Shown here one piece after another: positions 25,516 to 36,890 of a stretch of 64,000 nt of DNA. How positions within the stretch are numbered: position 1 is the stretch's first letter; each line of letters starts with the position of its first letter. The position numbers and the translations under genes are program-made. The notes below the pieces were generated by a model that made no database searches, had not been told where the DNA came from, and saw only the letters and a program-made list of their open reading frames with translations. Source of the DNA: Tersicoccus solisilvae. GTDB taxonomy: Bacteria; Actinomycetota; Actinomycetes; Actinomycetales; Micrococcaceae. The stretch lies in the NCBI RefSeq assembly GCF_014643255.1, contig NZ_BMJI01000002.1:62001-126000 (forward strand), read 5' to 3'.

Positions 25516-28190
25516 AGACGCACGAGATCACCGACCGCTGGAAGTCCTACTTCGCCAAGCACGGGCACGAGGTCGTGCCCTCGGCGTCGCTGGTCTCCGC
25601 GGACCCGACCGTGATGTTCAACATCGCGGGCATGGTGCCCTTCATCCCGTACCTGACCGGTCGGCAGACCCCGCCCTACTCGCGGGCCACCAGCGTGCAG
25701 AAGTGCATCCGCACCCTCGACATCGACGAGGTCGGCAAGACCGCCCGGCACGGCACCTTCTTCCAGATGGCCGGCAACTTCTCCTTCGGCGACTACTTCA
25801 AGGAAGGCGCCATCACGTTCGCGTGGGAGCTGCTGACCACCCCGGTGGCCGCCGGGGGCTTCGGCCTGGACCCGGACCGGCTCTGGGTCACCGTCTACCT
25901 GGACGACGACGAGGCGGCCGGCATCTGGCACCAGAAGATCGGCCTGCCCGCCGAGCGGATCCAGCGTCTCGGCATGGAGGACAACTACTGGCACACCGGC
26001 CAGCCCGGTCCCGCCGGCCCCGACTCGGAGATCTTCTACGACCGTGGGGAGAAGTACGGTCCCGGCGGGGGACCGGCCGCCAACGACACCCGGTACATCG
26101 AGATCTGGAATCTCGTGTTCATGCAGTACCAGCGCGGTGAGGGCAGCGGCGACGACTTCCCGATCCTCGGCGAGCTGCCGAAGAAGAACATCGACACCGG
26201 CCTGGGCGTCGAGCGCCTCGCCATGATCCTGCAGGGCGTCGAGAACATGTACGAGACGGACCAGGTCCGTCCCGTGCTCGACGCCGCCGCGGCCCTGTCC
26301 GGCAGGACCTACACCAGCACCGAGGACAAGAACGACCCGGCGTACGCGGACGACGTGCGGATGCGCGTGGTGGCCGATCACGTCCGGTCCGCCCTGATGC
26401 TCATCAGCGACGGGGTCGCCCCCTCCAACGAGGGTCGCGGCTACATCCTGCGCCGGCTGATCCGCCGGGCCGTGCGGGCCATGCGCCTGCTCGGTGTCGA
26501 GGACGCCTGCCTGCCCGCGCTGCTGCCGGCCTCCCGGGACGCGATGAAGGGCACCTACCCGGAGGTCGAGGCGGACTTCTCCCGGATCAGCCGCATCGCC
26601 TACGCGGAGGAGAAGGCCTTCCTGCGCACCATCGCCTCCGGCACCGCGCGGCTCGACGAGGCGGTCGCCGCCTCCCGCGCCGCCGGCACGCCGCTCTCCG
26701 GGCAGGACGCCTTCACCCTGCACGACACGTACGGCTTCCCGATCGACCTGACCCTGGAGATGGCCGCGGAGGCCGGCCTGTCGGTCGACGAGACCGGGTT
26801 CCGCACCCTGATGGCGGAACAGCGCGACCGGGCCCGCGCCGACGCCAGGGGCAAGAAGTCCGGCGGCGTCGACCTGAGCGTCTACCGCGACCTGATGACC
26901 GACGGCGGCACGACCTTCACCGGCTACGACGAGCTGACGACGGCGTCCCGCGTGCGGGGCGTGCTCTCCGGCGGCGCGCCGACCGGCAGCGCCGGCGTCG
27001 GCCAGGAGATCGAGATCGTCCTGGACGAGACCCCGTTCTACGCGGAGGGCGGCGGCCAGGCCGCCGACACCGGACTGATCACCGGGGACGGGTACGTCCT
27101 CGAGGTCACCGACGTGCAGGCCCCGATCAAGGGGCTGAGCGTGCACCGGGCGATCGTGCGCGAGGGCGAGGTCTACCCGGGGGCCCGCGCGACCGCGGAC
27201 GTCGACCGGGAGCGGCGCCGCGCCGGGGAACAGGCGCATTCGGGCACCCACCTCGTGCACGCCGCCCTGCACCAGGTGCTCGGGCCCGAGGCGCTGCAGC
27301 GCGGCTCCTTCAACAAGGCCGGCTACCTGCGCTTCGACTTCTCGTGGGGTGAGCAGCTCTCGGCCGCCGCGCGCAGCGAGGTGGAGGAGGTCACCAACCT
27401 CGCCATCCGCAACGACCACGAGGTCGTCACCCGCGTGATGCCGCTGGCCGAGGCGAAGGCCCTCGGGGCGACCGCCCTGTTCGGCGAGAACTACGGTGAC
27501 ACCGTGCGCGTCGTCGAGATCGACGGCGCCTGGTCCCGCGAGCTGTGCGGCGGCACCCACGTGGCCAACACCTCCCTGATCGGCTCCCTCACCCTGACCG
27601 GCGAGCAGTCGGTCGGCTCCGGCAACCGCCGCGTCGAGGCGTTCGTCGGCATGGAGGCGTTCCGGCACCTGGCCGCCGAGAGGGCGCTCGTCACCGAACT
27701 GTCCGAGATGCTCAAGGTGCCCTCCCCGCAGCTGCCCGAGCGGCTCGCGGCGACGTTGAACCGGCTCAAGACCGTGGAGAAGGAACTGGACCGGCTGCGC
27801 GCCGCGTCCCTCGCCGCGTCCGCCGCCGCGCTGGTCGACACTGCGCAGGACGTCGACGGGGTGCGCCTGATCGCGCACGACGCCGGGCAGGTCTCCGGCG
27901 CCGACGATCTGCGCACCCTGGCGCTGGACCTGCGCTCCCGCCTCGGCTCCGGGCCCGCCGTGGTCGCCCTCACCGGGGTCGCGAAGGACCGGCCGCAGGT
28001 GCTCGTGGCCACCAACGACGCGGCCCGCGCCGCCGGGGTGAAGGCCGGCGCCCTGGTCCGCGTCGCTGCCGGGGTGCTCGGCGGCGGTGGCGGCGGCAAG
28101 GACGACATCGCCCAGGGCGGCGGGTCCGATGCCGGCCGGATCCCGGCCGCGCTGTCCGCCGTGCGCGACGCCGTGGCGGGCCGTGCATGA
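25512..28190 (+). CDS. alaS: Alanine--tRNA ligase
   Basis: This class II enzyme charges and proofreads tRNA-Ala. The 892-residue product has the catalytic core (MKTHEITDRWKSYFAKHGH, ATSVQKCIRTLDIDEVGKT, GLGVERLAMILQG) and a tRNA-recognition domain. An editing domain follows with the zinc ligands HSGTH (about 575) and CGGTH (about 678), then the C-terminal C-Ala oligomerisation domain ending in a Gly-rich patch. The first codon overlaps the upstream DUF948 stop and the stop overlaps ruvX (ATGA both times), placing it in a seven-gene overlapping run. Confidence 0.97.
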   Translation: MKTHEITDRWKSYFAKHGHEVVPSASLVSADPTVMFNIAGMVPFIPYLTGRQTPPYSRATSVQKCIRTLDIDEVGKTARHGTFFQMAGNFSFGDYFKEGAITFAWELLTTPVAAGGFGLDPDRLWVTVYLDDDEAAGIWHQKIGLPAERIQRLGMEDNYWHTGQPGPAGPDSEIFYDRGEKYGPGGGPAANDTRYIEIWNLVFMQYQRGEGSGDDFPILGELPKKNIDTGLGVERLAMILQGVENMYETDQVRPVLDAAAALSGRTYTSTEDKNDPAYADDVRMRVVADHVRSALMLISDGVAPSNEGRGYILRRLIRRAVRAMRLLGVEDACLPALLPASRDAMKGTYPEVEADFSRISRIAYAEEKAFLRTIASGTARLDEAVAASRAAGTPLSGQDAFTLHDTYGFPIDLTLEMAAEAGLSVDETGFRTLMAEQRDRARADARGKKSGGVDLSVYRDLMTDGGTTFTGYDELTTASRVRGVLSGGAPTGSAGVGQEIEIVLDETPFYAEGGGQAADTGLITGDGYVLEVTDVQAPIKGLSVHRAIVREGEVYPGARATADVDRERRRAGEQAHSGTHLVHAALHQVLGPEALQRGSFNKAGYLRFDFSWGEQLSAAARSEVEEVTNLAIRNDHEVVTRVMPLAEAKALGATALFGENYGDTVRVVEIDGAWSRELCGGTHVANTSLIGSLTLTGEQSVGSGNRRVEAFVGMEAFRHLAAERALVTELSEMLKVPSPQLPERLAATLNRLKTVEKELDRLRAASLAASAAALVDTAQDVDGVRLIAHDAGQVSGADDLRTLALDLRSRLGSGPAVVALTGVAKDRPQVLVATNDAARAAGVKAGALVRVAAGVLGGGGGGKDDIAQGGGSDAGRIPAALSAVRDAVAGRA

Positions 28191-28735
28191 CCGCTGACGA
28201 CGGGCCCCGCTTCGCGCCGGGCGTGCGGATGGGCGTCGACGTCGGGGCCGTGCGCGTCGGCGTCGCCGCGAGCGACCCGCACCTGATCCTGGCCACTCCC
28301 GTCTCCACCGTGCCCCGCGACACGGCCACCGACAGCGACATTGCGGCTATTGTGGGCGAGATACGGGAGCGCGACGCCGTCGGCGTGTACGTCGGACTGC
28401 CGCGCACCCTCGCGGGGCAGGAAGGAACCAGTGCGCGGATGGCCCGTGAGTACGCCCAGCGCCTCGCCGACCGGCTCGCCGCACCACGCGGGCCCCACGA
28501 GCCCCCCGTCGAGGTCTACCTGATCGACGAGCGCCTGACCACCGTGTCCGCGCACCGGTCCCTGCACGCCGCGGGGCTGCCGATGAAGAAGCACCGCAGC
28601 CGGGTGGACCAGGTGGCCGCGACCGGCATCCTGCAGCAGGCCCTGGACGGGCTGCGTGCGGGCCGCCGGCCCGGTGAACCCGTCCCCCCGACCACCCCGG
28701 CGGAGACCCCGCCCGATGATGGAGGCCGTTCGTGA
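28187..28735 (+). CDS. ruvX: RuvX/YqgF family nuclease-fold protein
   Basis: YqgF-family proteins have the RNase H-like fold of Holliday junction resolvases and are linked to pre-16S rRNA 5' processing. The 182-residue product shows the N-terminal acidic motif GVDVGAVRVGVAASD, the GLPRTLAGQEGTSA stretch, DERLTTVSAHR, and the last catalytic segment SRVDQVAATGILQQALD. The Pro-rich tail is variable. ATGA overlap with alaS and GTGA overlap with mltG indicate coupling. The in vivo role in actinobacteria is inferred from homologues. Confidence 0.92.
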   Translation: MTADDGPRFAPGVRMGVDVGAVRVGVAASDPHLILATPVSTVPRDTATDSDIAAIVGEIRERDAVGVYVGLPRTLAGQEGTSARMAREYAQRLADRLAAPRGPHEPPVEVYLIDERLTTVSAHRSLHAAGLPMKKHRSRVDQVAATGILQQALDGLRAGRRPGEPVPPTTPAETPPDDGGRS

Positions 28736-29916
28736 GCCACCTCTCCCACGGCCGTCCCGAGGACACCAGCACGGGTTCCCTGGACGCCATTCCCGGTTTC
28801 GGCCACGACGACGAGGACCGCAAGCGCCACGACCGCCGAGCGCGCCCGCCGCGTCGGGTCCGCCGCCGCCGCACCGTCGTCGTGCTCGCCGCGCTCGCCC
28901 TCGTTGTCGTCGCCGTCGTCGTGCTCGCCAACACCCTGGTCGCCCCGTTCCTGGCCCGGTTCCAGACGCCGGACTATCCCGGCCCCGGCAAGGACAGCGC
29001 GATCGTGACCGTCGCCCAGGGCGACACCAACCAGGCGATCGGCAACACCCTCGTCCAGCAGGGCGTGATCGCCAGCACCAAGGCCTTCACCGAGGCGCTG
29101 CAGAACCAGGGCGGCGGCAAGTTCATCCAGCCCGGTCAGTACCAGCTGAAGAAGGAGATGAAGGCCTCCGACGCGCTGACCTCGATGCTGGACACCACCG
29201 CCAGCGCCGTCCACTACGCGGCCGTGAGCCAGAACCTGCGGCAGAGCGACGTGTTCGCGATCCTCTCCAAGGCGACGAGCGTGCCCGTGGCCCAGTTCCA
29301 GGCCCTCGCGAAGAACCCGCAACAGTTCGGGCTGCCCGCGAAGGCACCCAGCCTCGAGGGCTACCTGCACCCGGGCGAGTACCGGTTCGCCCTCGACGCG
29401 AAGCCGAAGGACATCATCGGCCAGATGGTCGCCAGCACCAAGAAGTCGCTGACCGACGCGGGTGTCACCGACCCGAACGAGCAGTACCGGCTGCTCACCA
29501 TCGCGTCCATCATCGAGGCGGAGGCCGGTGAGGCCGACTACGGCAAGGTCTCCGGCGCCATCTACAACCGGCTCGGTCCGAACAACAAGGAGACCGTCGG
29601 TCGGCTCGACTCGGACGCCACGGTCAGCTACGGGCTCGGCCGGCGCAGCTACCAGATCTCCAACGAGGAGAAGCAGGACGCGAGCAACAAGTACAACACC
29701 TTCGCCAACCCGGGCCTGCCGGTCGGGCCGATCGGTTCCCCGGCGGGCAAGGCCATCGAGGCGGCGAAGAACCCCGAGAAGGTGCCGTACTTCTACTGGG
29801 TGACGGTCAACCTGGACACGGGGGAGACCAAGTACGCGACCACGCTCGAGGAGCACCAGCGCAACGTGGACGAGTACACCGCCTGGTGCGGCGCGAACCC
29901 CGGCAAGTGCGACTGA
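28732..29916 (+). CDS. mltG: Endolytic murein transglycosylase MltG
   Basis: MltG cleaves nascent peptidoglycan glycan strands at the outer face of the membrane and so sets strand length. The 394-residue product has a charged cytoplasmic leader, one membrane helix (VVVLAALALVVVAVVVLANT, about 48-68), a LysM-like segment, and the YceG domain with LEGYLHPGEYRF. The catalytic Glu lies in ASIIEAEAG (about 260), followed by GRLDSDATVSYGLG and NTFANPGLPVGPIGSPG-like sequence. The GTG overlaps ruvX by four bases, with GGAGG at 28721-28725. Confidence 0.93.
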   Translation: MSHLSHGRPEDTSTGSLDAIPGFGHDDEDRKRHDRRARPPRRVRRRRTVVVLAALALVVVAVVVLANTLVAPFLARFQTPDYPGPGKDSAIVTVAQGDTNQAIGNTLVQQGVIASTKAFTEALQNQGGGKFIQPGQYQLKKEMKASDALTSMLDTTASAVHYAAVSQNLRQSDVFAILSKATSVPVAQFQALAKNPQQFGLPAKAPSLEGYLHPGEYRFALDAKPKDIIGQMVASTKKSLTDAGVTDPNEQYRLLTIASIIEAEAGEADYGKVSGAIYNRLGPNNKETVGRLDSDATVSYGLGRRSYQISNEEKQDASNKYNTFANPGLPVGPIGSPAGKAIEAAKNPEKVPYFYWVTVNLDTGETKYATTLEEHQRNVDEYTAWCGANPGKCD

Positions 29917-30839
29917 CGCCCGACCACCAGCGCGACGGGGCGCCGGGCGAGGCGACGACGCGCCGGGCGGCCGTGCTCGGGCACCCGATCGCGCACAGCC
30001 TGTCCCCGGTGCTGCATCCCGCCGCGTACCGGGTGCTCGAGACGGACATCGCGTACGAGGCGATCGACACGACCCTGGAGCAGCTCGACGACGTCCTGCG
30101 CCGGATCCGTGCCGAGGACGTCTGGATCGGCCTGTCGGTGACCATGCCGTTGAAGGCCGCCGTCGCCGAGCGGGTCGACCGGCTGGCCGGCCGGGCGGAG
30201 GCCCTCGGCGTCGTCAACACGGTCACCGTGTCCGGGGATCCCGGAGCCCGCGTGCTGACCGGCCACAACACGGACGTCGACGGCATCGTCGGCGCCGTCA
30301 CCCACGCCGGCGCGGCGCCGGGGCTGCGCGGAGCGATCCTCGGCGGCGGGGGCACCGCCACTGCGGCGGTCGCCGCCCTGGCGGCCCTCGCGGCCCGGGA
30401 GGTCGACGTGTTCGTGCGTGACTCGTCCCGCGCCGCCAACGTCCGCCGGGTCGGCCGGAGGCTCGGCGTCGACCTGACCTTCTGCGACTGGGACGACGCC
30501 GTCGCCCGCCTCGCCGAGGCCGACCTCGTCGTCGCCACCCTGCCCCCGCGCGGGGCGGACGGCCTCGCGGCCGCGATGGTGCAGGCCCACACCGCCGTCC
30601 GGCCGGGCGCCGTCCTGCTGGACGCCGCCTACGACCCGTGGCCCTCGGCGCTGGCCGACCACTGGGAGCGGGCCGGCGGCACCATCGTCCCGGGCCTGGA
30701 GATGCTGCTCTACCAGGCCGTCGAGCAGGTGCGCCTGTTCGCGCCCGACGCGTGGGACGCCCGCATCGTCGACGCCGACGCGCGCAGCACCCTGCTCGAC
30801 GCCATGTGTGACGCGGTGGGGCTGCCCCGGCGCGGATGA
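29907..30839 (+). CDS. aroE: Shikimate dehydrogenase
   Basis: AroE reduces 3-dehydroshikimate to shikimate with NADPH, the fourth step of the shikimate pathway. The 310-residue product has the substrate site AHSLSPVLH, the catalytic Lys in VTMPLK, the Asp in HNTDVDG, and the nucleotide-binding loop [16 protein letters not shown]. It ends in the usual [17 protein letters not shown] block. The GTG at 29907 overlaps the mltG end by 10 bases; a GTG at 29886 is the alternative. Neither has a strong ribosome-binding site, so coupled translation is likely. aroC overlaps or follows immediately. Confidence 0.93.
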   Translation: MRLTPDHQRDGAPGEATTRRAAVLGHPIAHSLSPVLHPAAYRVLETDIAYEAIDTTLEQLDDVLRRIRAEDVWIGLSVTMPLKAAVAERVDRLAGRAEALGVVNTVTVSGDPGARVLTGHNTDVDGIVGAVTHAGAAPGLRGAILGGGGTATAAVAALAALAAREVDVFVRDSSRAANVRRVGRRLGVDLTFCDWDDAVARLAEADLVVATLPPRGADGLAAAMVQAHTAVRPGAVLLDAAYDPWPSALADHWERAGGTIVPGLEMLLYQAVEQVRLFAPDAWDARIVDADARSTLLDAMCDAVGLPRRG

Positions 30840-30868
30840 CGGTCCCGCCCCGTGCGAGGATGGAAACC

Positions 30869-32076
30869 ATGCGCTGGTTGACTGCGGGAGAATCACACGG
30901 TCCGGCGGTCGTCGGCATCCTGGAGGGCGTTCCCGCCGGCATCGAGGTGACCACCGCGCAGATCCAGGCCGCACTCGCGCGGCGCCGGCTCGGCTACGGC
31001 CGCGGCGCCCGGATGTCCTTCGAGAAGGACGCCGTCCGCCTCCTCGGCGGGGTCCGGCACGGCCTGAGCCAGGGCGGGCCCGTCGCCATCGAGGTCGGCA
31101 ACACCGAGTGGCCGAAGTGGGAGCAGATCATGGCCGCCGACCCGGTCGACCCGGACGTGGTCGCCGGGCTGGCCCGCAACGCCCCGCTCACCAGGCCCCG
31201 CCCCGGGCACGCCGACTTCACCGGCATGCAGAAGTACGGGTTCGACGAGGCGCGGCCCGTGCTCGAACGCGCCAGCGCCCGCGAGACCGCCACCCGGGTC
31301 GCCCTCGGTACCGTGGCCGCGAACTTCCTCCACCAGCTCGGCATCGACCTGGTCAGCCACACCGTCGCCATCGGCCCGGTCGCCGCACCGGCCGAGGCGC
31401 CCGTCCCGGTGCCCGGGGACGTCGACGCGCTCGACGCCGACCCGATGCGCTGCTTCGACCCCGCCACGTCGACGGCGATGGTGGCCGAGGTGGACGCCGC
31501 CCACAAGGAGGGGGAGACCCTCGGCGGCGTCGTCGAGGTCCTCGCCTACGGCCTGCCGCCGGGACTGGGCAGCTACGTGCACTGGGACCGGCGCCTGGAC
31601 TCCCGGCTGGCCGGCGCCCTGATGGGCATCCAGGCGATCAAGGGCGTCGAGGTCGGCGACGGCTTCACCACCGCCACCCGCCGCGGTTCGGCCGCGCACG
31701 ACGAGATCGTCCGTGACGAGCACGGCGTCATCGTCCGCTCCACCAACCGCGCCGGCGGCATCGAGGGCGGCATGAGCATCGGCGACACCCTCCGGGTCCG
31801 CGCCGCGATGAAGCCCATCGCCACCGTGCCCCGCGCCCTGCGCACCATCGACGTCGCCACCGGCGAGGAGGCGAAGGCCCACCACCAGCGTTCCGACGTG
31901 TGCGCGGTGCCCGCCGCGGGCGTGGTCGCCGAGGCCATGGTCGCCCTCGTGCTCGCCGACGCGGTGCTGGAGAAGTTCGGCGGCGACTCGGTCGCGGAGA
32001 CCCGCCGCAACCTGACCGCGTTCGTCGACGCCGTCCCGGCCGCCCTGGACTCGTTCGGCCACGACGGCGCGACGCG

Positions 32077-32080
<4 letters not shown>
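30869..32080 (+). CDS. aroC: Chorismate synthase
   Basis: AroC makes chorismate from 5-enolpyruvylshikimate-3-phosphate using reduced FMN. The 403-residue product begins [20 protein letters not shown], the family's conserved first signature. It also contains [12 protein letters not shown]-like sequence ([15 protein letters not shown]), the CIR-type block with [13 protein letters not shown], and [17 protein letters not shown]. The ATG at 30869 is preferred over 30836 and 30860 because the family starts M[11 protein letters not shown] and GAGGA lies eight bases upstream. The stop overlaps aroK in GTGA. Confidence 0.95.
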
Positions 32081-33761
<1,681 letters not shown>

Positions 33762-33804
33762 GGCAGCCGCTCCCGCCCGCACCGGGAGGAGCGCCCCAGC
33801 AGGC

Positions 33805-33810
33805 TAGAAT
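33805..33810 (+). promoter_or_regulatory. -10 box TAGAAT of efp-nusB
   Basis: TAGAAT lies 43 bases before the efp GTG in the 91-base gap after aroB. No convincing -35 hexamer is present. A start near 33817 would leave a leader of about 36 bases. Confidence 0.5.
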
Positions 33811-33852
33811 GGCCTCTGGTTTTTCGACATCGATACGGTGAGAGAGCGGTCT

Positions 33853-34413
33853 GTGGCAACCACGAACGACATCAAGAACGGCAGCGTCCTCAACCTCGAG
33901 GGCAACCTGTGGAACGTCATCGAGTTCCAGCACGTGAAGCCCGGCAAGGGCGGCGCGTTCGTGCGCACCAAGCTGCGGAACGTGCGCACCAGCAAGGTCG
34001 TCGACAAGACGTTCAACGCCGGCACCAAGGTGGACTTCGCGACCGTCGACCGGCGCGACTACCAGTACCTGTACCAGGACGGCGCCGACTTCGTGTTCAT
34101 GGACACGGCCGACTACGACCAGCTGACCGTGCCCGGTGAGACCGTGGGCGACGCTGCGAACTTCATGCTCGAGAGCATGACTGTGCAGATCGCGCTGCAC
34201 GAGGGCGAGGTGCTCTACATCGAGCTGCCGCCGTCCGTGGTCCTCGAGATCACCTACACCGAGCCGGGCCTGCAGGGCGACCGGTCCTCGGCCGGCACGA
34301 AGCCGGCCACCGTGGAGACCGGCTACGAGATCCAGGTGCCGCTCTTCCTCGAGACCGGCACCCGGGTCAAGGTCGACACCCGCACCGGGGACTACCTGGG
34401 CCGCGTCAACTGA
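33853..34413 (+). CDS. efp: Elongation factor P
   Basis: EF-P enters stalled ribosomes at polyproline stretches and promotes peptide-bond formation. The 186-residue product has the usual three beta-barrel domains. The tip loop reads KPGKGGAF, so a Lys occupies the position modified in other bacteria. C-terminal signatures [29 protein letters not shown] are complete. No epmA/epmB-like gene lies in the window; many actinobacterial EF-Ps work unmodified. The GTG at 33853 fits the usual start [10 protein letters not shown]. The stop overlaps nusB in TGATG. Confidence 0.95.
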   Translation: MATTNDIKNGSVLNLEGNLWNVIEFQHVKPGKGGAFVRTKLRNVRTSKVVDKTFNAGTKVDFATVDRRDYQYLYQDGADFVFMDTADYDQLTVPGETVGDAANFMLESMTVQIALHEGEVLYIELPPSVVLEITYTEPGLQGDRSSAGTKPATVETGYEIQVPLFLETGTRVKVDTRTGDYLGRVN

Positions 34414-34823
34414 TGAGTGCCCGCGGCAAGGCCCGGCGCCGGGCCTTCGAGATCCTCTTCGAGGCCGAGCAGCGGTCGCTGCCGACCGGGGAGATCCTCG
34501 CGCTGCGGCGGCGGAACACCGAGGCGACCTACGGGGAGTACACCGAGCAGATCATCGACGGGGTGATCAGCCGGCAGGCCGAGATCGACGAGTACCTGAC
34601 GACGTACTCGCAGGGCTGGTCCCTCGAGCGGATGCCCTCCGTGGACCGCGTCGTCCTGCGGGTCGGCGCGTGGGAGCTGTTGTTCAACGACGACGTGCCG
34701 GACAACGTGGCCGTCGCCGAGGCCGTCGCGATGGCGCGGGAACTCTCCACGGACGACTCGCCGTCGTTCATCAACGGCCTGCTCGGCCGGTTGCAGCAGC
34801 TCAAGCCGACGCTGCTGGCCTGA
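34413..34823 (+). CDS. nusB: Transcription antitermination factor NusB
   Basis: NusB, with NusE (S10), binds boxA RNA and supports antitermination at rRNA operons. The 136-residue all-helical product has the N-terminal basic motif SARGKARRRAFEILFEAEQR and the conserved VDRVVLRVGAWELLF and DNVAVAEAVAMARELSTDDSPSFINGLLGRL split across its second half. Its ATG shares one base with the efp stop. It ends 19 bases before the convergent PrsW-like gene. Confidence 0.94.
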   Translation: MSARGKARRRAFEILFEAEQRSLPTGEILALRRRNTEATYGEYTEQIIDGVISRQAEIDEYLTTYSQGWSLERMPSVDRVVLRVGAWELLFNDDVPDNVAVAEAVAMARELSTDDSPSFINGLLGRLQQLKPTLLA

Positions 34824-34842
34824 GCGGCGGTGCCGGGGCCGC

Positions 34843-36174
34843 TCACCGCACCCGGGCGAGCACCTCGCCGCGGGCCGTGGTGACCGCGTGCAGCAGGCGC
34901 AGCTCCTCCTCCTGCTGCGTGTCCCGGTCGAAACCGGCGATGATCCGCTGCCGGGTGAACGCCAGCGCCGTCGCGTCCCGGACGAACCGTTTCATCGGCG
35001 CACGGGCGCCGCGGGTCCCCGCCCACGCCAGCGCCTGACGCCGGCCGGCCGGGGTCGCGAGCATCTGCACCTCGGCGGGCGTGAACCAGCCCGCGTGCAC
35101 GTAATCGGCCAGCCGCGCCCGAGTCAGCCGCACCTCGCCGCGGCCCAGCAGCACGACACCGACGATGCCGAGCACGAAGAGCGGCACCTCGATCAGGACG
35201 TAGAAGCCGAGGAAGCTGCCGGCCAGGGTCGCGCCGCCGTTCCAGAGCGCGTGCAGCGCGACCGCGGGCAGCAGGCCGAGCACGAAGGCCAGCAGCACCG
35301 GGGCGGTCCGGTGCCGGCGGGACGCCCAGCCCAGGGCGAAGCCGAGGCACGCGGTGAACATGGTGTGCGCGAACGGGGAGAGCAGGCCGCGGCCGATGAA
35401 GATCGCCGCCAGGGAGCCGTCGATGACACCGGCCTGCGCGAGGGTGGAACCGAAGTAGAGGATGTTCTCCGTGAAGGCGAAGCCCGCGGCCACCAGCATC
35501 GCGTAGACGACGCCGTCGACGGGCCCGTCCACGTGCCGGCGGCGCAGCAGCACCAGCAGCAGCACGCCCAGGCCCTTGGCGAACTCCTCGACCACGGGGG
35601 CCTGCAGCACCGTGCCGAGCACCTCGGACGTGGACGGGTCCGTCGCGGCCTGCAGGTAGCGGCGCACCGGCTCGCCGATCGTCATGGTGACCACGATCGA
35701 CCCGGCCGCCCCCCACAGGAACGCGAACGCCTTCGTCACCAGCGGTTCGGGCTCCCAGCGGTCCAGCCAGCGCACGGCCAGCAGGACGATCGACAGGGGC
35801 ACCAGGGCCAGCACCCAGCAGATCAGGAACGCCGTCGCCCCGAGCCGGGACACCAGCAGCAGCCCGACGCCGACCGACGCCGCCGCGAGGAACACGAACA
35901 GCAGCACGAGCACCACCGTCCCGGCCACGCCGCGGCGACGTCGCGCCGGGGCCTGCCAGAGGGGCGCCACCGCGACCTGGCGCTCGGGAGCGGGGGAGGC
36001 GTGCGGCCGCGTCGGGGAGCGCCACCCGGGCGCCGTCCACCCGGGACCGGCCGGCCCGGCGAGGCCGCTCGAGCCGGCCGCCGAAGCGCCCGACGGTGCC
36101 GGGGAGTCGGCCCGGTAGGCCGGCTGGTCGTAGGGGTCGAAGGTGCGGTCCTGCCGCCGGCCCGGGGTCGTCAT
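34843..36174 (-). CDS. PrsW-family intramembrane metalloprotease
   Basis: The 443-residue product has a Pro/Ala-rich cytoplasmic leader (about 1-85), then seven or eight membrane helices and a basic C-terminal domain. It carries the PrsW signatures VVEEFAKGLGV, FAFTENILYF, FAHTMFTACLGFALG and LHALWNGG, with the Glu and His residues of the active site in place. PrsW in Bacillus cleaves the anti-sigma factor RsiW; the substrate here is unknown, since no sigma/anti-sigma pair lies nearby. The ATG is six bases downstream of a TATTCT -10 box, so the mRNA is probably leaderless. The gene converges on nusB and diverges from pyrR. Confidence 0.85.
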   Translation of the reverse strand: MTTPGRRQDRTFDPYDQPAYRADSPAPSGASAAGSSGLAGPAGPGWTAPGWRSPTRPHASPAPERQVAVAPLWQAPARRRRGVAGTVVLVLLFVFLAAASVGVGLLLVSRLGATAFLICWVLALVPLSIVLLAVRWLDRWEPEPLVTKAFAFLWGAAGSIVVTMTIGEPVRRYLQAATDPSTSEVLGTVLQAPVVEEFAKGLGVLLLVLLRRRHVDGPVDGVVYAMLVAAGFAFTENILYFGSTLAQAGVIDGSLAAIFIGRGLLSPFAHTMFTACLGFALGWASRRHRTAPVLLAFVLGLLPAVALHALWNGGATLAGSFLGFYVLIEVPLFVLGIVGVVLLGRGEVRLTRARLADYVHAGWFTPAEVQMLATPAGRRQALAWAGTRGARAPMKRFVRDATALAFTRQRIIAGFDRDTQQEEELRLLHAVTTARGEVLARVR

Positions 36175-36180
36175 AGCCCC

Positions 36181-36186
36181 AGAATA
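36181..36186 (-). promoter_or_regulatory. -10 box TATTCT of a leaderless prsW-like mRNA
   Basis: On the minus strand TATTCT is followed by six bases and then ATG. That spacing puts the transcription start on or next to the start codon, and no ribosome-binding site is visible between them. Confidence 0.55.
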
Positions 36187-36201
36187 GGGGCGGCTGCGTG
36201 G

Positions 36202-36207
36202 TAGCGT
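36202..36207 (+). promoter_or_regulatory. -10 box TAGCGT of the pyr operon
   Basis: TAGCGT fits TANNNT and lies 60 bases before the pyrR ATG. A start near 36214 would make a leader of about 53 bases that includes the PyrR-binding motif at 36235. A clear -35 is not seen. Confidence 0.45.
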
Positions 36208-36234
36208 GGATGCCGCACCCACCCTTTAATGACC

Positions 36235-36246
36235 GTCCTGTGAGGC
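36235..36246 (+). promoter_or_regulatory. PyrR-binding loop motif in the pyr leader
   Basis: GTCCTGTGAGGC matches the PyrR-binding RNA consensus RUCCNGNGAGGY at every position. It ends five bases before AAGGAGG (36251-36257), the ribosome-binding site of pyrR. In mycobacteria PyrR is known to repress the operon at translation by binding such a loop over the ribosome-binding region, and no terminator hairpin is seen here. The same translational mechanism is the likely reading. Confidence 0.75.
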
Positions 36247-36266
36247 GGGGAAGGAGGAGGCAGCGG

Positions 36267-36890
36267 ATGAGTGTGCCCCCCGACGGGAGCCCGGTGAGGA
36301 CGCGCGTCGTCCTGGCGGCCCCGGACATCGACCGGGCGTTGACCCGGATCGCCCACGAGATCATCGAGGGCAACAAGGGAGCCGAGGATCTCCTGCTGCT
36401 GGGCATCCCCCGCCGCGGATTCCCGCTGGCCCGCCGGCTCGCCGCCCGCATCGGCGCCATCGAGCCCGGCATCGACCCGGAGGCCATCGTCGGCCAGCTC
36501 GACGTCACCATGTTCCGGGACGACCTGCGGCGCCACCCGACCCGCACCCCCCACGCCACGACGCTGCCCCCCGCGGGCGTGGACGACAAGGTCGTCGTCC
36601 TCGTCGACGACGTGCTCTACTCCGGCCGGACCATCCGGGCGGCCCTGGACGCCATCGCCGACCTGGGCCGGCCACGCATCATCCGACTCGCGGTGCTCGT
36701 GGACCGCGGCCACCGCGAACTGCCGATCCGCGCCGACCACGTGGGCAAGAACCTGCCGACCTCCTCCGCCGAGCGGGTCCGGGTCCGCCTGACCGAGACG
36801 GACGGCGAGGACGCCGGGCCGCGCGACGGCGCCGGGGACGGTGTCGGCTCCGGGCCCGGCTCTCTCGACGAGGTCGTGATCGAGGGATGA
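36267..36890 (+). CDS. pyrR: Pyrimidine operon regulator / uracil phosphoribosyltransferase PyrR
   Basis: PyrR senses UMP/UTP and binds the pyr leader RNA; many also have weak uracil phosphoribosyltransferase activity. The 207-residue product has the type I PRTase fold with [18 protein letters not shown], the flexible loop, and the PRPP loop [18 protein letters not shown], then [19 protein letters not shown]. An acidic/Gly-rich C-terminal extension of about 25 residues is unusual. The ATG has AAGGAGG ten bases upstream. First gene of the pyr operon; its stop overlaps pyrB in ATGA. Confidence 0.95.
   Translation: MSVPPDGSPVRTRVVLAAPDIDRALTRIAHEIIEGNKGAEDLLLLGIPRRGFPLARRLAARIGAIEPGIDPEAIVGQLDVTMFRDDLRRHPTRTPHATTLPPAGVDDKVVVLVDDVLYSGRTIRAALDAIADLGRPRIIRLAVLVDRGHRELPIRADHVGKNLPTSSAERVRVRLTETDGEDAGPRDGAGDGVGSGPGSLDEVVIEG

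Noticed and set aside
33762-33852. Terminator after aroB
   Set aside because: Only a 5-bp CTCCC/GGGAG pairing was found, too weak to call.
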